NCBI GenBank assembly: GCA_024760905.1
Contig: CM045745.1
Coordinates: forward strand, 9,110,282-9,174,281
Length of the DNA: 64,000 bases
DNA from: Plotosus lineatus
Lineage: Eukaryota > Chordata > Actinopteri > Siluriformes > Plotosidae
Direction of reading: 5' to 3'
In this document: piece after piece, positions 46,734 through 58,611 of the stretch
Numbering within the stretch: the first letter of the stretch is position 1
Layout: every line of letters begins with the position of its first letter
Position numbers and translations under genes: made by a program
The notes under the pieces: model-generated
Told to the model about the DNA's origin: nothing
The model's input: only the letters and a program-made list of their open reading frames with translations
Database searches by the model: none

Positions 46734-47770
46734 ACAACTTCATGCCCACCCCCGCGTGACTATAAATAGTGTTCACTGCACCTCATTGTTTGCTCGGTGC
46801 TTTTTCCCTACACCATAGGGAACAAAGTGAGCGTGCCACTGCTACCTACTGTAGAGGATGTGCAATTACACCTAATTTTAGTACAGTATGGCACGGTCAT
46901 CCCCCCGCATCACACCGCGCCCCACGATTTGAGAAGCACTGTCCTTGTGGGAGATCACCATGAGCCTTTACTCGCTGGCATTCGTAGCGTGCACATGCAA
47001 AAAAATTCTCCTCCTCCTCCTCTGTTACACACCACCTCATGCCTGCCTACATGACATTTTTGCCACAGCCAATGATCAGAAAGGTTAGTTGACATTGTTT
47101 ATGCTTGTTTTATTATTAATTATTATTATTAATGTTAATGTCCATCTTCTACTTTTCCTTTTGGCTTTCTCGGGAGTCACCACAGCGAATCATCTGATTC
47201 GCACATTTGATTTGGCATAGGTTTTTACGTCGGATGCCCTTCCTGTCACAACCCTTTTAGCAAGGGACAGAAACACGCTGACGGCTTTGCAGCTACTCTT
47301 TACGAAAGTCAGCAATGGTTCTTTTACATGCCTCTCACCATAGACAGTGAGAAACATGGCCCGCCTTTGATAACCCAACTGGGTTAGCTGGTTCAGCTAA
47401 CTAGCTGAACTGGGGGGACAGTGACAACCTTGTGGGGACTCGAACCCCCAACCTTAGGATCAGCGATCCAGTGCCCTATCCACTAGACCACCACTTTCCC
47501 TTAATGTTAATGTCCATATATTATTAGTAGTGGTATTTAGTAGTAGTATTAACAATAATAAAAATAATAATAATAAATATTTATTGTTTTTCGATGTTTT
47601 ATCTTTAATATATTTGGTCAAACATACGTTTTTGTCACAGATTATTTGAGTTTGGGAGTGGGTTGGATTGAATTATTTGGTTTTTCTATTTTTGTTTTAT
47701 CTAAAACATTTTGACTTATGAGCTTGCCCTCGGAATGGATTAAATTCGTGAGTCAGTCAAGATACCACTG
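46469..47770. mobile_element. Tigger-like element with nested SINE
   Basis: Left end CAGTGGTACCTTGACTTACA, right end reading inward CAGTGGTATCTTGACTGACT. TA lies at both flanks. Further in are related subterminal words (TGGATTAAATTCGTGAGTCA at right). It contains a pure A run (about 46700-46731) and the SINE at 47146-47500. No transposase frame survives. Confidence 0.8.
47146..47500 (-). mobile_element. SINE type 2 (RTE tail), antisense, 17-bp target duplication
   Basis: The plus strand begins with CCTTTTGGCTTTCTCGGGAG and the RTE tail and ends in the tRNA-like head (GGGACTCGAACCCCCAACC, CACTAGACCACCACT). It is flanked by a perfect 17-bp direct repeat TTAATGTTAATGTCCAT (47129-47145 and 47501-47517). 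Confidence 0.95.
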
Positions 47771-47774
47771 TACT

Positions 47775-48085
47775 CTCCCAGCACAAGAGCAACCATGACT
47801 GGATACATGTGTAGAGTCTGGTCAAGACATAAATGTACATTTCTAGTATGGGGGTTCCACCCAGTGCAACACCATCAAGTGGAAATTTTTAAACATTCAT
47901 GTAAAACATCAACATCAGTATTTAAAATATTAACGCCTCCTTGAAATACAATTGAAAAAAAAATCCAAAACTGTTACTGTTAGAAATAAAATAAGCATGG
48001 CTTGGTTGTTTATTTGTAGGAGTGAGTACAGTAGTACTTTTTGAGTCAGTACACAGCATGACATCACACTCTGCTTTCTGCCTTG
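47775..48085. other. dtx4: Intron sequence, nothing recognised
   Basis: No feature assigned. Confidence 0.5.
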
Positions 48086-48093
48086 CTGTACAC

Positions 48094-48673
48094 CAGTGGT
48101 TTTTAACCTTGTTGGAGGTACCCAACCCCACCAGTTTCATATGCACATTCACCGAACCCTTCATCAGTGAAAAGTAAAAATATGATATTTTTTTACAAAT
48201 TCAAGACATAGGTACTGTTGTGTTCTTGTATTCCCATCTCCATGTAGTTTCACAAAGTATTCCTTTAGTTTTGCCGGTGCGAGACTAGAGTTGCTCAACT
48301 TGGCATTGCAAATCATTCAGATAGGACACTGAGTCCCATCACGTTCAGTGATGCATGTGAATCCATGTTGTACATATTCGTCCGACCACTTTCTTTTTTG
48401 CTCAACATAGGAAGTATGGATTAAAATATTCCGAAAAAACTCTCACGACTTCACACATGGACTACTGAGCGTGCTAAATTCCCCGCGGCACCGATTGGCC
48501 AAGCAATGTAATGTGATCATCTGCAGCCAGTGATGGTCAAGCAGGGCGTGTCATCACTAATTGACATGATGAGTCGGGTGCGTCTTGACCTCCGTGGCAG
48601 AGGCTCCGCCGAACCCCTGAGACCGACTCACCGAACCTCTATGGTTCGATCGAACCCAGGTTAGGAACCACTG
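48094..48673. mobile_element. hAT MITE with 8-bp target duplication
   Basis: TIRs CAGTGGTTTTTAACC and, inverted, CAGTGGTTCCTAACC. CTGTACAC flanks both ends (48086-48093, 48674-48681), the 8-bp duplication of the hAT superfamily. 580 bp, no coding capacity. Confidence 0.93.
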
Positions 48674-48689
48674 CTGTACACACATGACT

Positions 48690-49987
48690 GTAGCATGGTC
48701 ATTTTGTTTGCAACAAGGCGTTCCAGAATTATTTAACCAGACCTCGTATTTCACTCAGCAGTCACATGGCTACACCAACCATCAACTGGGTCATGTAATT
48801 TCAATATTCTTACTGACTTGTGTGAATGCAAACAGAAACTAGTGAAAAATTGATTGGCAGTCAATCCGATGACCGAAGGACATTATACACATTGAAGAGC
48901 AACAAGGTGAGGCTAGTGCTCCGATTTCTACTGAATTCTCTATCTGTGTGAAATGTCATTGCGTTGGAAGGTAAATATGTTCACTTGAAAATATTTTCTT
49001 GGTTCTTTAAAAAGATGCAAGTCTAATGAGTCCACGACTGCAAATTCATGGATATATACCTCTCTGTCTAAATCGACACGTATGAATGCTATTGCATATG
49101 AGATTGAAAAGTCGTGTGCTGTGTTTGTACACTTTCTCTTCCTGTACTCTGCTGGGCAATACAAATATCCATACCTAACAGCATGCAATAAGCAAAAATG
49201 AGACTCTGATTTAGGATGAAGCTTCCTTTGATGATATTGAGACATTTTGAATGTTTTGTGCTGACGTGACTTATTTCTTGAGTGATCCTACTGAAACTGC
49301 CAGCTTGGAAGAGGATGGAGGAAAGCGAGAGCTTCAGTAAAACCCCATCTGTCTGGTAGTCTCAAAAAAGCCTTTAAAAGATATGTAGTTCTCTGGAAAG
49401 CTGTCCAGTGGGAACCCTCTCTTAACATGACCCTGGAACTGTTTAATCCAAAAGAACCTGGAGTATGAGATACACATGCATGCCTGCACACACACTTGCA
49501 ACAAACATTCTATATGATAGCACAAAGTAACAGCATATCATGCTCAGAAACTATTAGTTTGAAAGGAACACAACGTACCTATTGCAAAATAAGGCTTTGT
49601 GTTACTGAACTGCAAATATCGAATCAAGATTTTCAAAGTTTCCTTGTTTCTATTAGGTTTATGAAAATGTTAAGTTTCCATGATGTGAAAAAAATTTAAA
49701 TGAAGCCCTGGGTGTGGGTTGTACACAAGCTGAAGTGAAAGTGACATTTCCTGACAGTAAACTTTCCTCTCAGGGTGACTGATCAGTATGCCGTAGTCAG
49801 TGTGTGCTTGTCTGTTGGCTTGTCTATGCTTCATTCTCATTTCTTCTCAGATCCAGCCTAAAGCATTCCAGTGTCTCAGACAGGCTTTTGTATTTACAGG
49901 ACAGTGTCTCTCTCTCTCTCTCTCTCGCTCACGCTCACACACACACACACACCTCCAGCATCACCTTCAAGATGGACCCCACCCCCT

Positions 49988-50026
<39 letters not shown>

Positions 50027-50699
50027 ATTGTGTTGCAAATACAAACCAAGTTGCCGCCTGCTGGCAAAAGGTTGCTGTGGATACGCTCGATGCACACACA
50101 CATGCATACTCTCACACACATCCACAATGGGGCTGCAGGGGCCCTGAGGAATGAACAGAGCCTGGGAACTGAGGAAGGAGAGAAGCGCAGCAGAGCAAGA
50201 CAAGTGGGGAAACCTAATGAATGGGAGTGACCTGTTGACACTGATGGAAGACTCCCAAATTCAGCCCGAATGCTCCCCTTAAACTTCCTTCACTTCCTAT
50301 TCTCCATGCTAAAGACACAAGGTTGGTGAGGACACTGGATATAAATGAACTTCTAAAATAACACTGAAACCACTGAAACTTTCTTTTAGAAGTTTTAAAA
50401 TGTGTGTGATACTCGGAAGGAAGGAATCTCACAACTCGGCCTTCTTCACCCCTCAAAGTTAGTGCCACCATAACAGATAATTTCAATGGCAGTAAAAGTG
50501 CACCCCAAATAAACAACACTGTTTACTAAAGCTACCACAAGCAAACCTTCTTGTTCCACTTCATCAAGAACTTGTATTTTCTCTGTAATTGCATGGTAGA
50601 TGGGGGGGGGGGGGGGGGGGCATGCTCTAGTTGCAGTTGGTAACTGTTTGGAATTTGGGTCATTACATGCATATACACAAACTGGACAGCTTGCAGGGC
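48690..50699. other. dtx4: Intron sequence with microsatellites
   Basis: (TC)n and (AC)n tracts at 49908-50024 and a G run at 50600-50620. The open frames at 49288-49491 and 48940-49245 show no known domain. Nothing else recognised. Confidence 0.5.
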
Positions 50700-50721
50700 C
50701 ATATATATATATATTATACAT

Positions 50722-50758
<37 letters not shown>
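50700..50758. repeat. (TA)n and (AC)n microsatellites
   Basis: A TA run near 50701-50716 and an AC run to 50758, abutting the family C element. Confidence 0.9.
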
Positions 50759-50760
<2 letters not shown>

Positions 50761-52100
50761 GTATTAGATGTGATAACACAGGGCGCTTTAAAAATTGGAG
50801 TGGGTGGGCGCTTATTAAAATGATTACCAGCAGAGTGGAACAGTAAGTGCTTGTTAGCATCAAGGTGGAAAACATGAATAATAATAGAACAATAAAAGTT
50901 TTACTGGTATTTTTATTATTCAATTTGTGGTATCAACCAAACTACTTAAATGAAAGCTGAAAATAAAGGAAAAAAAAAAAAAAAAAGACCCTTTAATTTT
51001 CTCTCCCAGTGCTGTTCCTTTAAATATTTTACCCCAAATGTAAAATCGAGCAAATCAACACGAATGTCAACTTTAGCACATGGCACGTTGAACCAATCAA
51101 CACAAACAAGCACATGGCCAGGAACATCTTCATAAATTTATGAAGTTAGTGAGCAGGAGAATCAGGTGAAAATCCTCGTCATCACTTCCTAATTAGTCCA
51201 TATCTGGCTCATCGCTCCACTTATTCAGAACAGCCCATAGTTTTGCTGTAGCAGTTTCTAATGGTTCATCGGTTGTTGGACATTTACCAAGAAAACACAG
51301 CAAAATATTTTCCTGTTTTTTAAAGCATGGTGAACGATCAAATGTGTTGTTACTGATCCCTAAACCTTGCTGAGAATGGAGAACATTTAACTCTGAAGTT
51401 GCGGCCATTGTGTTTACCCAGAGACCTATTAATTTTTTTACAACAAAACAATGAGCATAGTGCAATATATATATAATATAATATTATATAATTTAGTAAA
51501 ATTTAATTTCTCGTGGTTATCTACTTATTTATTTATTGTACAGTCGGCCCTCAAATTACGAAGACCCCTGTGTACGAAATCCCCAGATTACGAAAAACAT
51601 TTTCCAGAGTTTCCGTCCCCGAGATACAAAACAACCCCCTCTTACGAAAAGAAATAAAAAATTCAAACGCGCCAATCAAAATTTCACAGGACGCGCGAGT
51701 TGCTCTCTCATTGGCTGCCTCTTATCCCACCCCGCTGACCTCCCAGATAGAGACAGAAGGAAGCTTCACTCTTTAGTTTTTTAAGTTGTTTAATTCAGTA
51801 AATGTTTAATAAATGTGAGTGAGTGCATTTGAGCTTATCTGGCATCCCGATCTCTCAAGGAATCAAATTAAAGTCGAGTTTGTCAATCAGGGAATGCGCT
51901 TTGAATTCACGTCTTGTGGGCGTGGCCCGCAGCATGCGGCGAGAGAGAGAGAAGGAATAACGCTTTAGTTTTTAAAGTTGTTTAATTCAGTAAATGTTAA
52001 ATGTGGGCGCATTTGAGCTCATCTGGAATTCCGATCCCCCATGGAATCAAATTAAAATTGAGTTTGTCAAGCAGGGAATGCGCTTTGAATTCACGCACGC

Positions 52101-52142
<42 letters not shown>

Positions 52143-52944
52143 TGTGTGTGTGTTTGTATGTGTGTGTGTTAATAAAATTGTTTAATAATGGTTTAATTAA
52201 TAAATATGTTCATAAAATGGTTTAATTATGTTAATAAAATGTTTAAATGGTTTAATAAATAATTTTTTTACTTGTAACACACATTTCAAACAAAATTGGT
52301 GTACTTTTATCATTTTTAAAGGGTTTATGGGGTTTATTCAGTCCAAAGACTGGAGCCTTGGAACGAATTAGGCGTTTAACATGTAAGATGCAACCCCTAC
52401 TTACGAAATCCCCGCAATACGAAAAGGGCTCTGGAACGGATTAATTTCGTAAATTGGGGGCCGACTGTATTATTATTATTATTATTATTATTATCATCAT
52501 TTTATTTTTATTACTTTTGTTGTTATTCTTGTATTGTTTGCTGGGTCTGTGCAAGGTCCTTTTAAATATAGAATTATTATATGTTTATTTTATAGCAGTT
52601 TGTGTGTTTTTGATTTGAGCCTTCTTTTCTGTTTGTAACTTGACTCCTTGAACAACCGCACAAGAATTCCTGTGTAAAAAACACAAATGCTATTATAAAT
52701 CCTGAATCTGATGAACATTATAGACATTCCCCAGTGGCAGGGGGTCTAGAAATACAGTGTAAACTCACTTTTACAGGCAGTGAACACCTCATTTTATGGT
52801 TACAGAGACTGATCAATTAAAATTGGTAAGTTTGTTCTACGATTTTGCTCCCAGTACACATGGGCGGTTATTAGACGCAAGATCCAAAACATGGGGGTGG
52901 GGGTGGGGTAATTGGAGAAAGGTGCTTATTATGTCGATTACGGC
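50759..52944 (-). mobile_element. TIR element family C, copy 2, with nested Tigger-like element
   Basis: Left end CCGTATTAGATG then GGGCGCTTTA and GGGCGCTTATTAAAATG. Right end GTGCTTATTATGTCGATTAC then GG. The interior right part (52690-52940) is the reverse complement of 22113-22340. The nested element at 51541-52467 splits it. A small minus-strand frame (51193-51408) starts MAATSELNVLHSQQGLG and contains KLWAVLNKWSDEPDMD; I do not recognise it. Confidence 0.75.
51541..52467. mobile_element. Tigger-like element, CAGTCGGCCC family, complete
   Basis: TIRs CAGTCGGCCCTCAAATTACG and its inverted partner ending GGGGGCCGACTG, with TA at 51539-51540 and 52468-52469. It contains a (GA)n run (about 52101-52135) in the middle. 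The right third (AAATTGGTGTACTTTTATCA and onward) matches the element at 53123-54012. Confidence 0.9.
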
Positions 52945-53018
<74 letters not shown>

Positions 53019-53038
53019 CGTAATCGACATAATAAGCG
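52923..53038. repeat. Long palindrome: family C end, (GT)n(AT)n(AC)n, inverted family C end
   Basis: GCTTATTATGTCGATTACGG (about 52924-52943) is mirrored as its exact reverse complement at about 53019-53038. Between them a GT run, an AT run and an AC run are also mutually inverted. Nearly the whole 116 bp can pair with itself. Confidence 0.9.
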
Positions 53039-53122
53039 CCCTGCTCCAATAAGCTCCAGTAAGTTTCTTCTGAAGTGCCTGAAGAGGAATAATCATCTGA
53101 ACTGTTGTAAAGAACTGTAGTA

Positions 53123-54012
53123 CAGTGGTACCTCACTTCACGAACGTCTCACCAAACGAAAAATTCAGGTCACGAAACGCATTTTCCTAAAATTTTTGTC
53201 TCTAGATACGAAACAAGTTCACGTTACGAAATCACCATTTTAAAAATTCAAATGCGCCATTCAAACAATGTGAGTTGCTTTCCCAGTGGTTGTCTCCCAA
53301 CACCCCACCCTGCTGGCCTCCCATTGGTTAGGAGGGAGCTGAATCTCCATAATACAGCACTGTACCCATAATGCTTTTCGTGTGCCTTCGACCCATTGTT
53401 CGACACACGCATGAAGGAGAGTTGTACTGTTGGTTCGTGAGTTTCGTGAGGTTTTTGAGTGTGCTTATTGCAGCATTATTTTTCATTATTAATCATGAGC
53501 CCCAAGAAAGTGATTCCCAGTGAAAAGAAGAAGCGGGCTCCGTTATCAATAAAAGTAAAACAGGAGATGATAAAAAAATATGAAAGTGGGATTTGGTTGA
53601 GTGAAATTGCAAAGGAGTATGGCCGAAACCCCCTCTACAATCGGGACGATATTGAAGCAGAAGGAGACCTTAAAAGCGGAGATACAGTGACGGAGGCGAT
53701 TATTTCGGAAAAAGCAACCGCCATATTTAAGGACCTCATGAAGGAGAGTGGAGGTGGGGGTTCTTCAGACCAGCAACCCCCAGACTTTAAAGCATCGCAT
53801 GGGTGGTTCGAGAGATTTAAAAAATAATTTTTTCACTTTTAACACATATTTCATACAAAATTGGTGTACTTTTATCATTTTAAAGGGTTTATGGGGTAGT
53901 ATTGAGAGCCTTGGAATGAATCACGCGTGTAAAATGCGGTTCAACTTACGAAAAATGCAGGTTACAAAAAAGGCACTGGAACGGATTAATTTCGTAAAGT
54001 GAGGTACCACTG
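53123..54012 (+). mobile_element. Tigger/pogo-like element with transposase remnant
   Basis: TIRs CAGTGGTACCTCACTTCACG and the inverted end GTAAAGTGAGGTACCACTG, with TA at both flanks. An intact small ORF at 53495-53827 (110 aa) reads MSPKKVIPSEKKKRAPLSIK and VKQEMIKKYESGIWLSEIAK then EYGRNP, the N-terminal helix-turn-helix of CENP-B/Tigger transposases. It jumps to SGDTVTEAIISEKATAIF and FKASHGWFERFKK, a later part of the DNA-binding region, so there is an internal deletion joined by a short unrelated stretch. The DDE catalytic domain is absent. Confidence 0.92.
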
Positions 54013-54014
54013 TA

Positions 54015-54538
54015 TTAAAGTGTTTTTCAATTATTATTCCAGTACAGTATCTAGGTTAATGTTAAGAATGTTGGTGGTTGAGATTTTATGTACTGTGCTG
54101 TAGTATGTTTATCCTTTTGTTTTGTTTATCCAATTTATTACACTTAGTGTCCTTTTATGTTCTTTTTGTTATTGTCTGTGTTTTTTAGGGGACTTTGATT
54201 TTGGTGGCTGTATTCTCTTACTCGGTTTTCTCCCCCCGCTCCAGCTGAGGGGCGTGGCTGACCTGCTCGGACTGATTGCAGCAGCGCACACCTGAATTCA
54301 CTCCTCTCATCTACTCCCTATAAACTCACCTCTGCACCAGAACATTGTCTCGCATCACGTCCCTGCTTCCCTATGTTCTCTCTGGCTCCTGGTTCCAGCT
54401 CAGTAGTTTCCCCAGTGTTTAATGTTTATTGTGTTTCTCTTCATCACCAGAACTGTAGTTACTGTGTTTGTGCTCTGCTCAAGTGCTTCCCCTTTGAATA
54501 ATAAATCCACTCTGTGCTATCTCACACTGTTTCCAAAA
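54015..54538. other. dtx4: Intron sequence, nothing certain
   Basis: 54180-54500 is less AT-rich, with phrases such as CAGCAGCGCACACCTGAATT, CTCTGGCTCCTGGTTCCAGC and AATAATAAATCCACTCTGTG. This has the look of a transposon or LTR end. I cannot assign it. Confidence 0.4.
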
Positions 54539-54539
54539 C

Positions 54540-54579
54540 AAGGTCAATTATGCAAAAAAACAAAAAACAAACCCTAAAC

Positions 54580-54611
<32 letters not shown>

Positions 54612-54897
54612 CCAAAACCTCCCATCAAAACTACTTATATTTTTGTGAGGTGCGCATCTGAGTGTGAATGTGTTTTTATATTTTATTTACATCTTATGCA
54701 TTTATACATTTTTATGGCTTAATTGTTATTATAAGCATTTATAGCATTAAATATGCATTTGTTGATATTATATACACATGTACGTATACATCAGTTAGGG
54801 GAGTTGGGGGGGGGGGTGATCCTACCTCGCGAAATTCAATGGTCGCGTGGGGATCTTGGTCCCAATTAACCTTAGAAAGTGAGGGATCCCTGCGTGC
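54540..54897 (+). mobile_element. Tigger-like family A, left-truncated
   Basis: From AAGGTCAATTATGC to the end AAGTGAGGGATCCCTG. It lacks the left TIR. Confidence 0.8.
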
Positions 54898-54907
54898 GTG
54901 CACAGTC

Positions 54908-55013
54908 GGGCAGTGGTGGTCTAGTGGATAGGGCACAGGATCACTGATCCTGCGGTTGGGGGTTCGAGTCCCCACAGGGCTGTCACTGTCCCCCTAGTGC
55001 AGCTAACTGGGTT
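54908..55013 (+). mobile_element. SINE head fragment
   Basis: GGGCAGTGGTGGTCTAGTGG, GGGGGTTCGAGTCCCC and CAGCTAACTGGGTTA, broken off before the body. Tigger-like sequence starts directly after it. Confidence 0.85.
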
Positions 55014-55477
55014 AGCGTGAGCGCTTTTGAGACCTCACCCGGACCTCCAATCTGTCAAGCAGGTAAGTGCGCTTTGAATACGTGTTTAGTACTCAACATT
55101 CCCTTGTTTGCCTGAGGGATCGGCGGTCCGGATGAGCGGCATTTTGCCCACATTCGGCGGATCGCTCCACATTAAACATTTACTGAATTAAGCAACTTAA
55201 AAAACAAAAAATAAGCTGCAATGAGCACTGTCAAAAAACTCAAAAACTCACGAACCAACAATACAACTCTCCTTTACACGTGTGACAAACAAGCTTTATG
55301 GGTACAGTACTATGGAGATTCAGCTCCCTCCAGGCCAGCGGGGAGGGATGTTGGGAGACAGCCAATGAGAGAGCAACGCGCACGTTTGGCGCTTTTCGTA
55401 AGAAGAACCTGTTTCGTATAAAGAGGAAAAACATGTTTTTCGTATTCTGGGGATTTCATAAGAAGAGGGCCGACTGT
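55014..55477 (-). mobile_element. Tigger-like CAGTCGGCCC family, one end
   Basis: The right end AAGAGGGCCGACTG is followed by TA, with TTTCGTATTCTGGGGATTTC next to it. The antisense interior includes AAACATTTACTGAATTAAGC, also found in the copies at 51541 and 58049. The other end is missing. Confidence 0.75.
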
Positions 55478-55490
55478 ATATTAATGTATG

Positions 55491-55830
55491 GGGGGGGGCA
55501 GTGGTGGTCAAGTGGTATAGGGCGTTGGATCGCTGATCCTAAGGTTGGGGGCTCAAGTCCCACTCTCCACGAGGTTGTCACTGTTTCCCCAGTGCAGCTA
55601 ACTGGGTTATCAAAGGCGGGCCATGTCTCTCACCGTCTATGGTGAGAGACATGTAAAAGAACCATTGCTGACTTTCGTAAAGAGTAGCTGCAAAGCCGTC
55701 AGTGTGTTTCTGTCCCTTGCTAAAGGGTTGTGTCAGGAAGGGCATCAGACATAAAAACCCATACCAAATCAAATGTGCGAATCATTCGCTGTGGCGACCC
55801 CTGATAAAGGGAAAAAGCCGAAAAGAAATC
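55491..55830 (+). mobile_element. SINE type 2 (RTE tail), full length
   Basis: Head CAGTGGTGGTCAAGTGGTAT, body, then GGGTTGTGTCAGGAAGGGCA, CCAAATCAAATGTGCGAATC and ATTCGCTGTGGCGACCCC. It ends AAAGCCGAAAAGAAATC at a (TG)n tract. The insert abuts the Tigger-like end at 55477. Confidence 0.9.
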
Positions 55831-55859
55831 TGTGTGTGTGTGTGTGTGTGTGTGTGGGT

Positions 55860-56969
55860 GAGACCTCTGAGCAAGGGCAGGGTTCACCCTGGACAGCTCG
55901 CCATGCCGTCGCAGAGTATTTAATAATTTCTGACTAAAATCCCACTTTGCTGTGATGGGCCACATGTTAGTATTTGACCGTTTACCTATAAGGAAGCCAG
56001 CAGATCTGAGGCCAAAATTAGCTGGGGTACCAGACTTCTATGTTTTCTAGATTTAAAGTTATGGTCTATCAAAAACCGTTCTGAATCTCCCTATTCAAAA
56101 AGTCCAGAAGGGGGCTGAAAGTCCAAATTTGAAAAAGGACCATAACTTTGGAACCAAAATTACTCGCAAATTCCAAGATGATCAACATGACGGTTATATG
56201 AATACTGGTCAAGTTCACATTTTATTGCATTCCATTAGGCAAGTACACCATTTATTATTTACCTGATGCCAGAACATCAGGGATCTAAGCCTTCATCAAA
56301 ACATTCTTTGCTCTTTTAAATAGTTCATGTGGGGCAAAAGCTACATGCCATGGAAACTATTGAACCCCCCCCCCACTTTATACAAACAAGAATGACAGAC
56401 TCTCATACAGCACTTACTATACTTAAGAGTAGAGAAATGTTCGCTTGCTCAAATATGTTTCCATGGGCTGTATGTAATAATACGAAATTGTTTTTTCTAA
56501 TACAGGTGTTGTATGTGATTCAACTACGATAGTGAATTAGTCAAACTTACAAGTCAACCGTGTTAGAGATGTGACTTTCCCATGTATCTCATAAGTGCTG
56601 TGGTTTTGCAGATTTTCCTGTATGACATATAGAAGCGACACCCAGCAACCATCAAAGAAAATGAAAAACTCATTACTCTGAACTAAATTTACTTAACCAC
56701 CATACAGGAAAACAGCCTACATCTTGCAAAGCCACGCATGCACTCGTTCACATACAAACATGCACGCACACACATCAGACCAAAAAAAAAAACAAAGCGC
56801 AATCACAGCTGTCACAATCAGTTTTGCTCATTTTCCCACACAAGCTGCATTCTGAACTTACATTTTTGCTTAAAAATAGCTTTACCACTTTTTTTAACAA
56901 TATTAATTTCTTTTTTTAACTCTTCCTCATCTTTACATGTACACAAAACATACTACTACAAAATGGTTT

Positions 56970-56970
<1 letters not shown>
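55860..56970. other. dtx4: Intron sequence, mostly unassigned
   Basis: 55860-55920 is a short SINE-type block (GGGTTCACCCTGGACAGCTC). 55980-56230 resembles, in style but not in detail, the unassigned block at 42110-42930. No ORF of interest. Confidence 0.4.

Positions 56971-56972
<2 letters not shown>

Positions 56973-57031
<59 letters not shown>
56973..57031. repeat. (TA)n microsatellite
   Basis: About 29 uninterrupted AT units, directly before a Tigger-like end. Confidence 0.95.
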
Positions 57032-57035
<4 letters not shown>

Positions 57036-57043
57036 CACACACA

Positions 57044-57818
57044 CAGAGACGCTCCCCGACTTACGTTTTTAACTGGTTCCGAACGGCCGAAAGCAAGTTG
57101 AAAGTGAACGCAAGTTGAAAGTGAACGTAAGTTGTTACAGTGACGTATGACATGTGATGTGTAACGCTCATACTGTACTATACATCCATAAATGCCATTA
57201 CCGTATCTCATAAAACAACCCTAAATCAATTATTATAAACATAACATTGCAAAATAATATCAAACATATCAAACAATATCAACATTAATTCCAAATAAGT
57301 CACTTATTTATACAGAGTTACTATATATGAAGCTTAAAACAGCCAATCAACGCTTACAATATGTGAAGCGCTCAATACCAAAAGTAGTGTACTTGCGAAA
57401 GTAGTGTACTTGCTGTGGGTTATACAGACTTCCGGTCTTTCAAGTGCACAAGGGTGCTGTTGAACTCGTTTAGAACACAGCCTGCACTGATGTAAATCCC
57501 AGCAAAGCGGAGCATTCTTCCTTTTGTGTATTAAGTAAGTAAACTTTATTCAAGAGATGCATACAAAGAACAAGTACAAATCCTAATGAATATTAATATA
57601 AAAATAAAGTATACACTCAGGATTCTGCTAAAAGATAATAAATATAAAGATTATGCCGATCTGAGCAGATAGTTAATTCATCTCTATGTATGAGGCTTGC
57701 ACCCATGCTAGTAGGCTTACATTTCAGACCAACCATATTTGCTTAGGGTTACAAAAGTCCGCAAAACAGTGTAAACACAAAGATCACAGATGACTTCTTA
57801 ACACAAGGGTAACACGCT

Positions 57819-57855
<37 letters not shown>

Positions 57856-58020
57856 CTGTAGTTTGCAAACAATGAATGCAGCGCCATTGTGTCATTCCAT
57901 GAGCATACTACGTAGGTACGTCTAAACTTAAAATTTGACCTTTTTTTTTTTGGGGGGGGGGGGGGGGGGCGTAAAATCGAAAAAACGTTAAACGGATGAA
58001 CGGCAGCCGGGCAATGTCTG
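57044..58020 (-). mobile_element. Tigger-like family B, complete, antisense
   Basis: The left end GACGCTCCCCGACTTACGTT matches, inverted, the right end of 17834-18768. The right end is near CGGGCAATGTCTG. The interior includes TTCATCTCTATGTATGAGGC and TTGCTTAGGGTTACAAAAGT, the same block in reverse. It also carries (AC)n at 57823-57853 and a G run near 57952-57969. Confidence 0.85.
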
Positions 58021-58048
58021 TGCATACACACACACACTCACACACATA

Positions 58049-58571
58049 CAGTCGGCCCCCTACTTACGAAGGCCCCTGGGTACGAAATCCCCGGGTTACG
58101 AAGATCATTTTCCTAAGTTTCCATCCCCGGGATATGAAAACAACCCCCACTAACGAAAAGAAATTCAAAATTCAAATGCGCCAATCAAAATTTCACACGA
58201 TGCGCGACTTGTTTTCTCATTGCCTGTCTCTCAACACCCCGTCCCACTGGCCTCCCATTGGCTCGGAGGGATGACGCAGAACCAGAAGGAGACCTTAAAG
58301 CAGTGAGGACCTCTGATCTTTCAAGAGACAGAAGGAAGCTTAACTTTAGTTTTTAGTTTAGTTTTTAAAGTTGTTTAATTCAGTAAATGTTTAATAAATG
58401 TGGGGTTATTTGAGCTCATCTGGAATTCCGATCCCTCAAGGAATCAAGTTAAAGTTGAGTTTGGTCCTTCCAACTGTCAAGCAGGAAATATGCTTTGAAT
58501 TCCACGTCTTGTGGGCGTGGTCCGCAGCACGCGCGCGCGAGAGAGAGAGAGCGAGAGAGAGATAGAGAGAC

Positions 58572-58611
<40 letters not shown>

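Noticed and set aside
52837..53136. 99-aa frame with IYIYIY and HTHTHT
   Set aside because: Translation of the palindromic microsatellite, not a gene.
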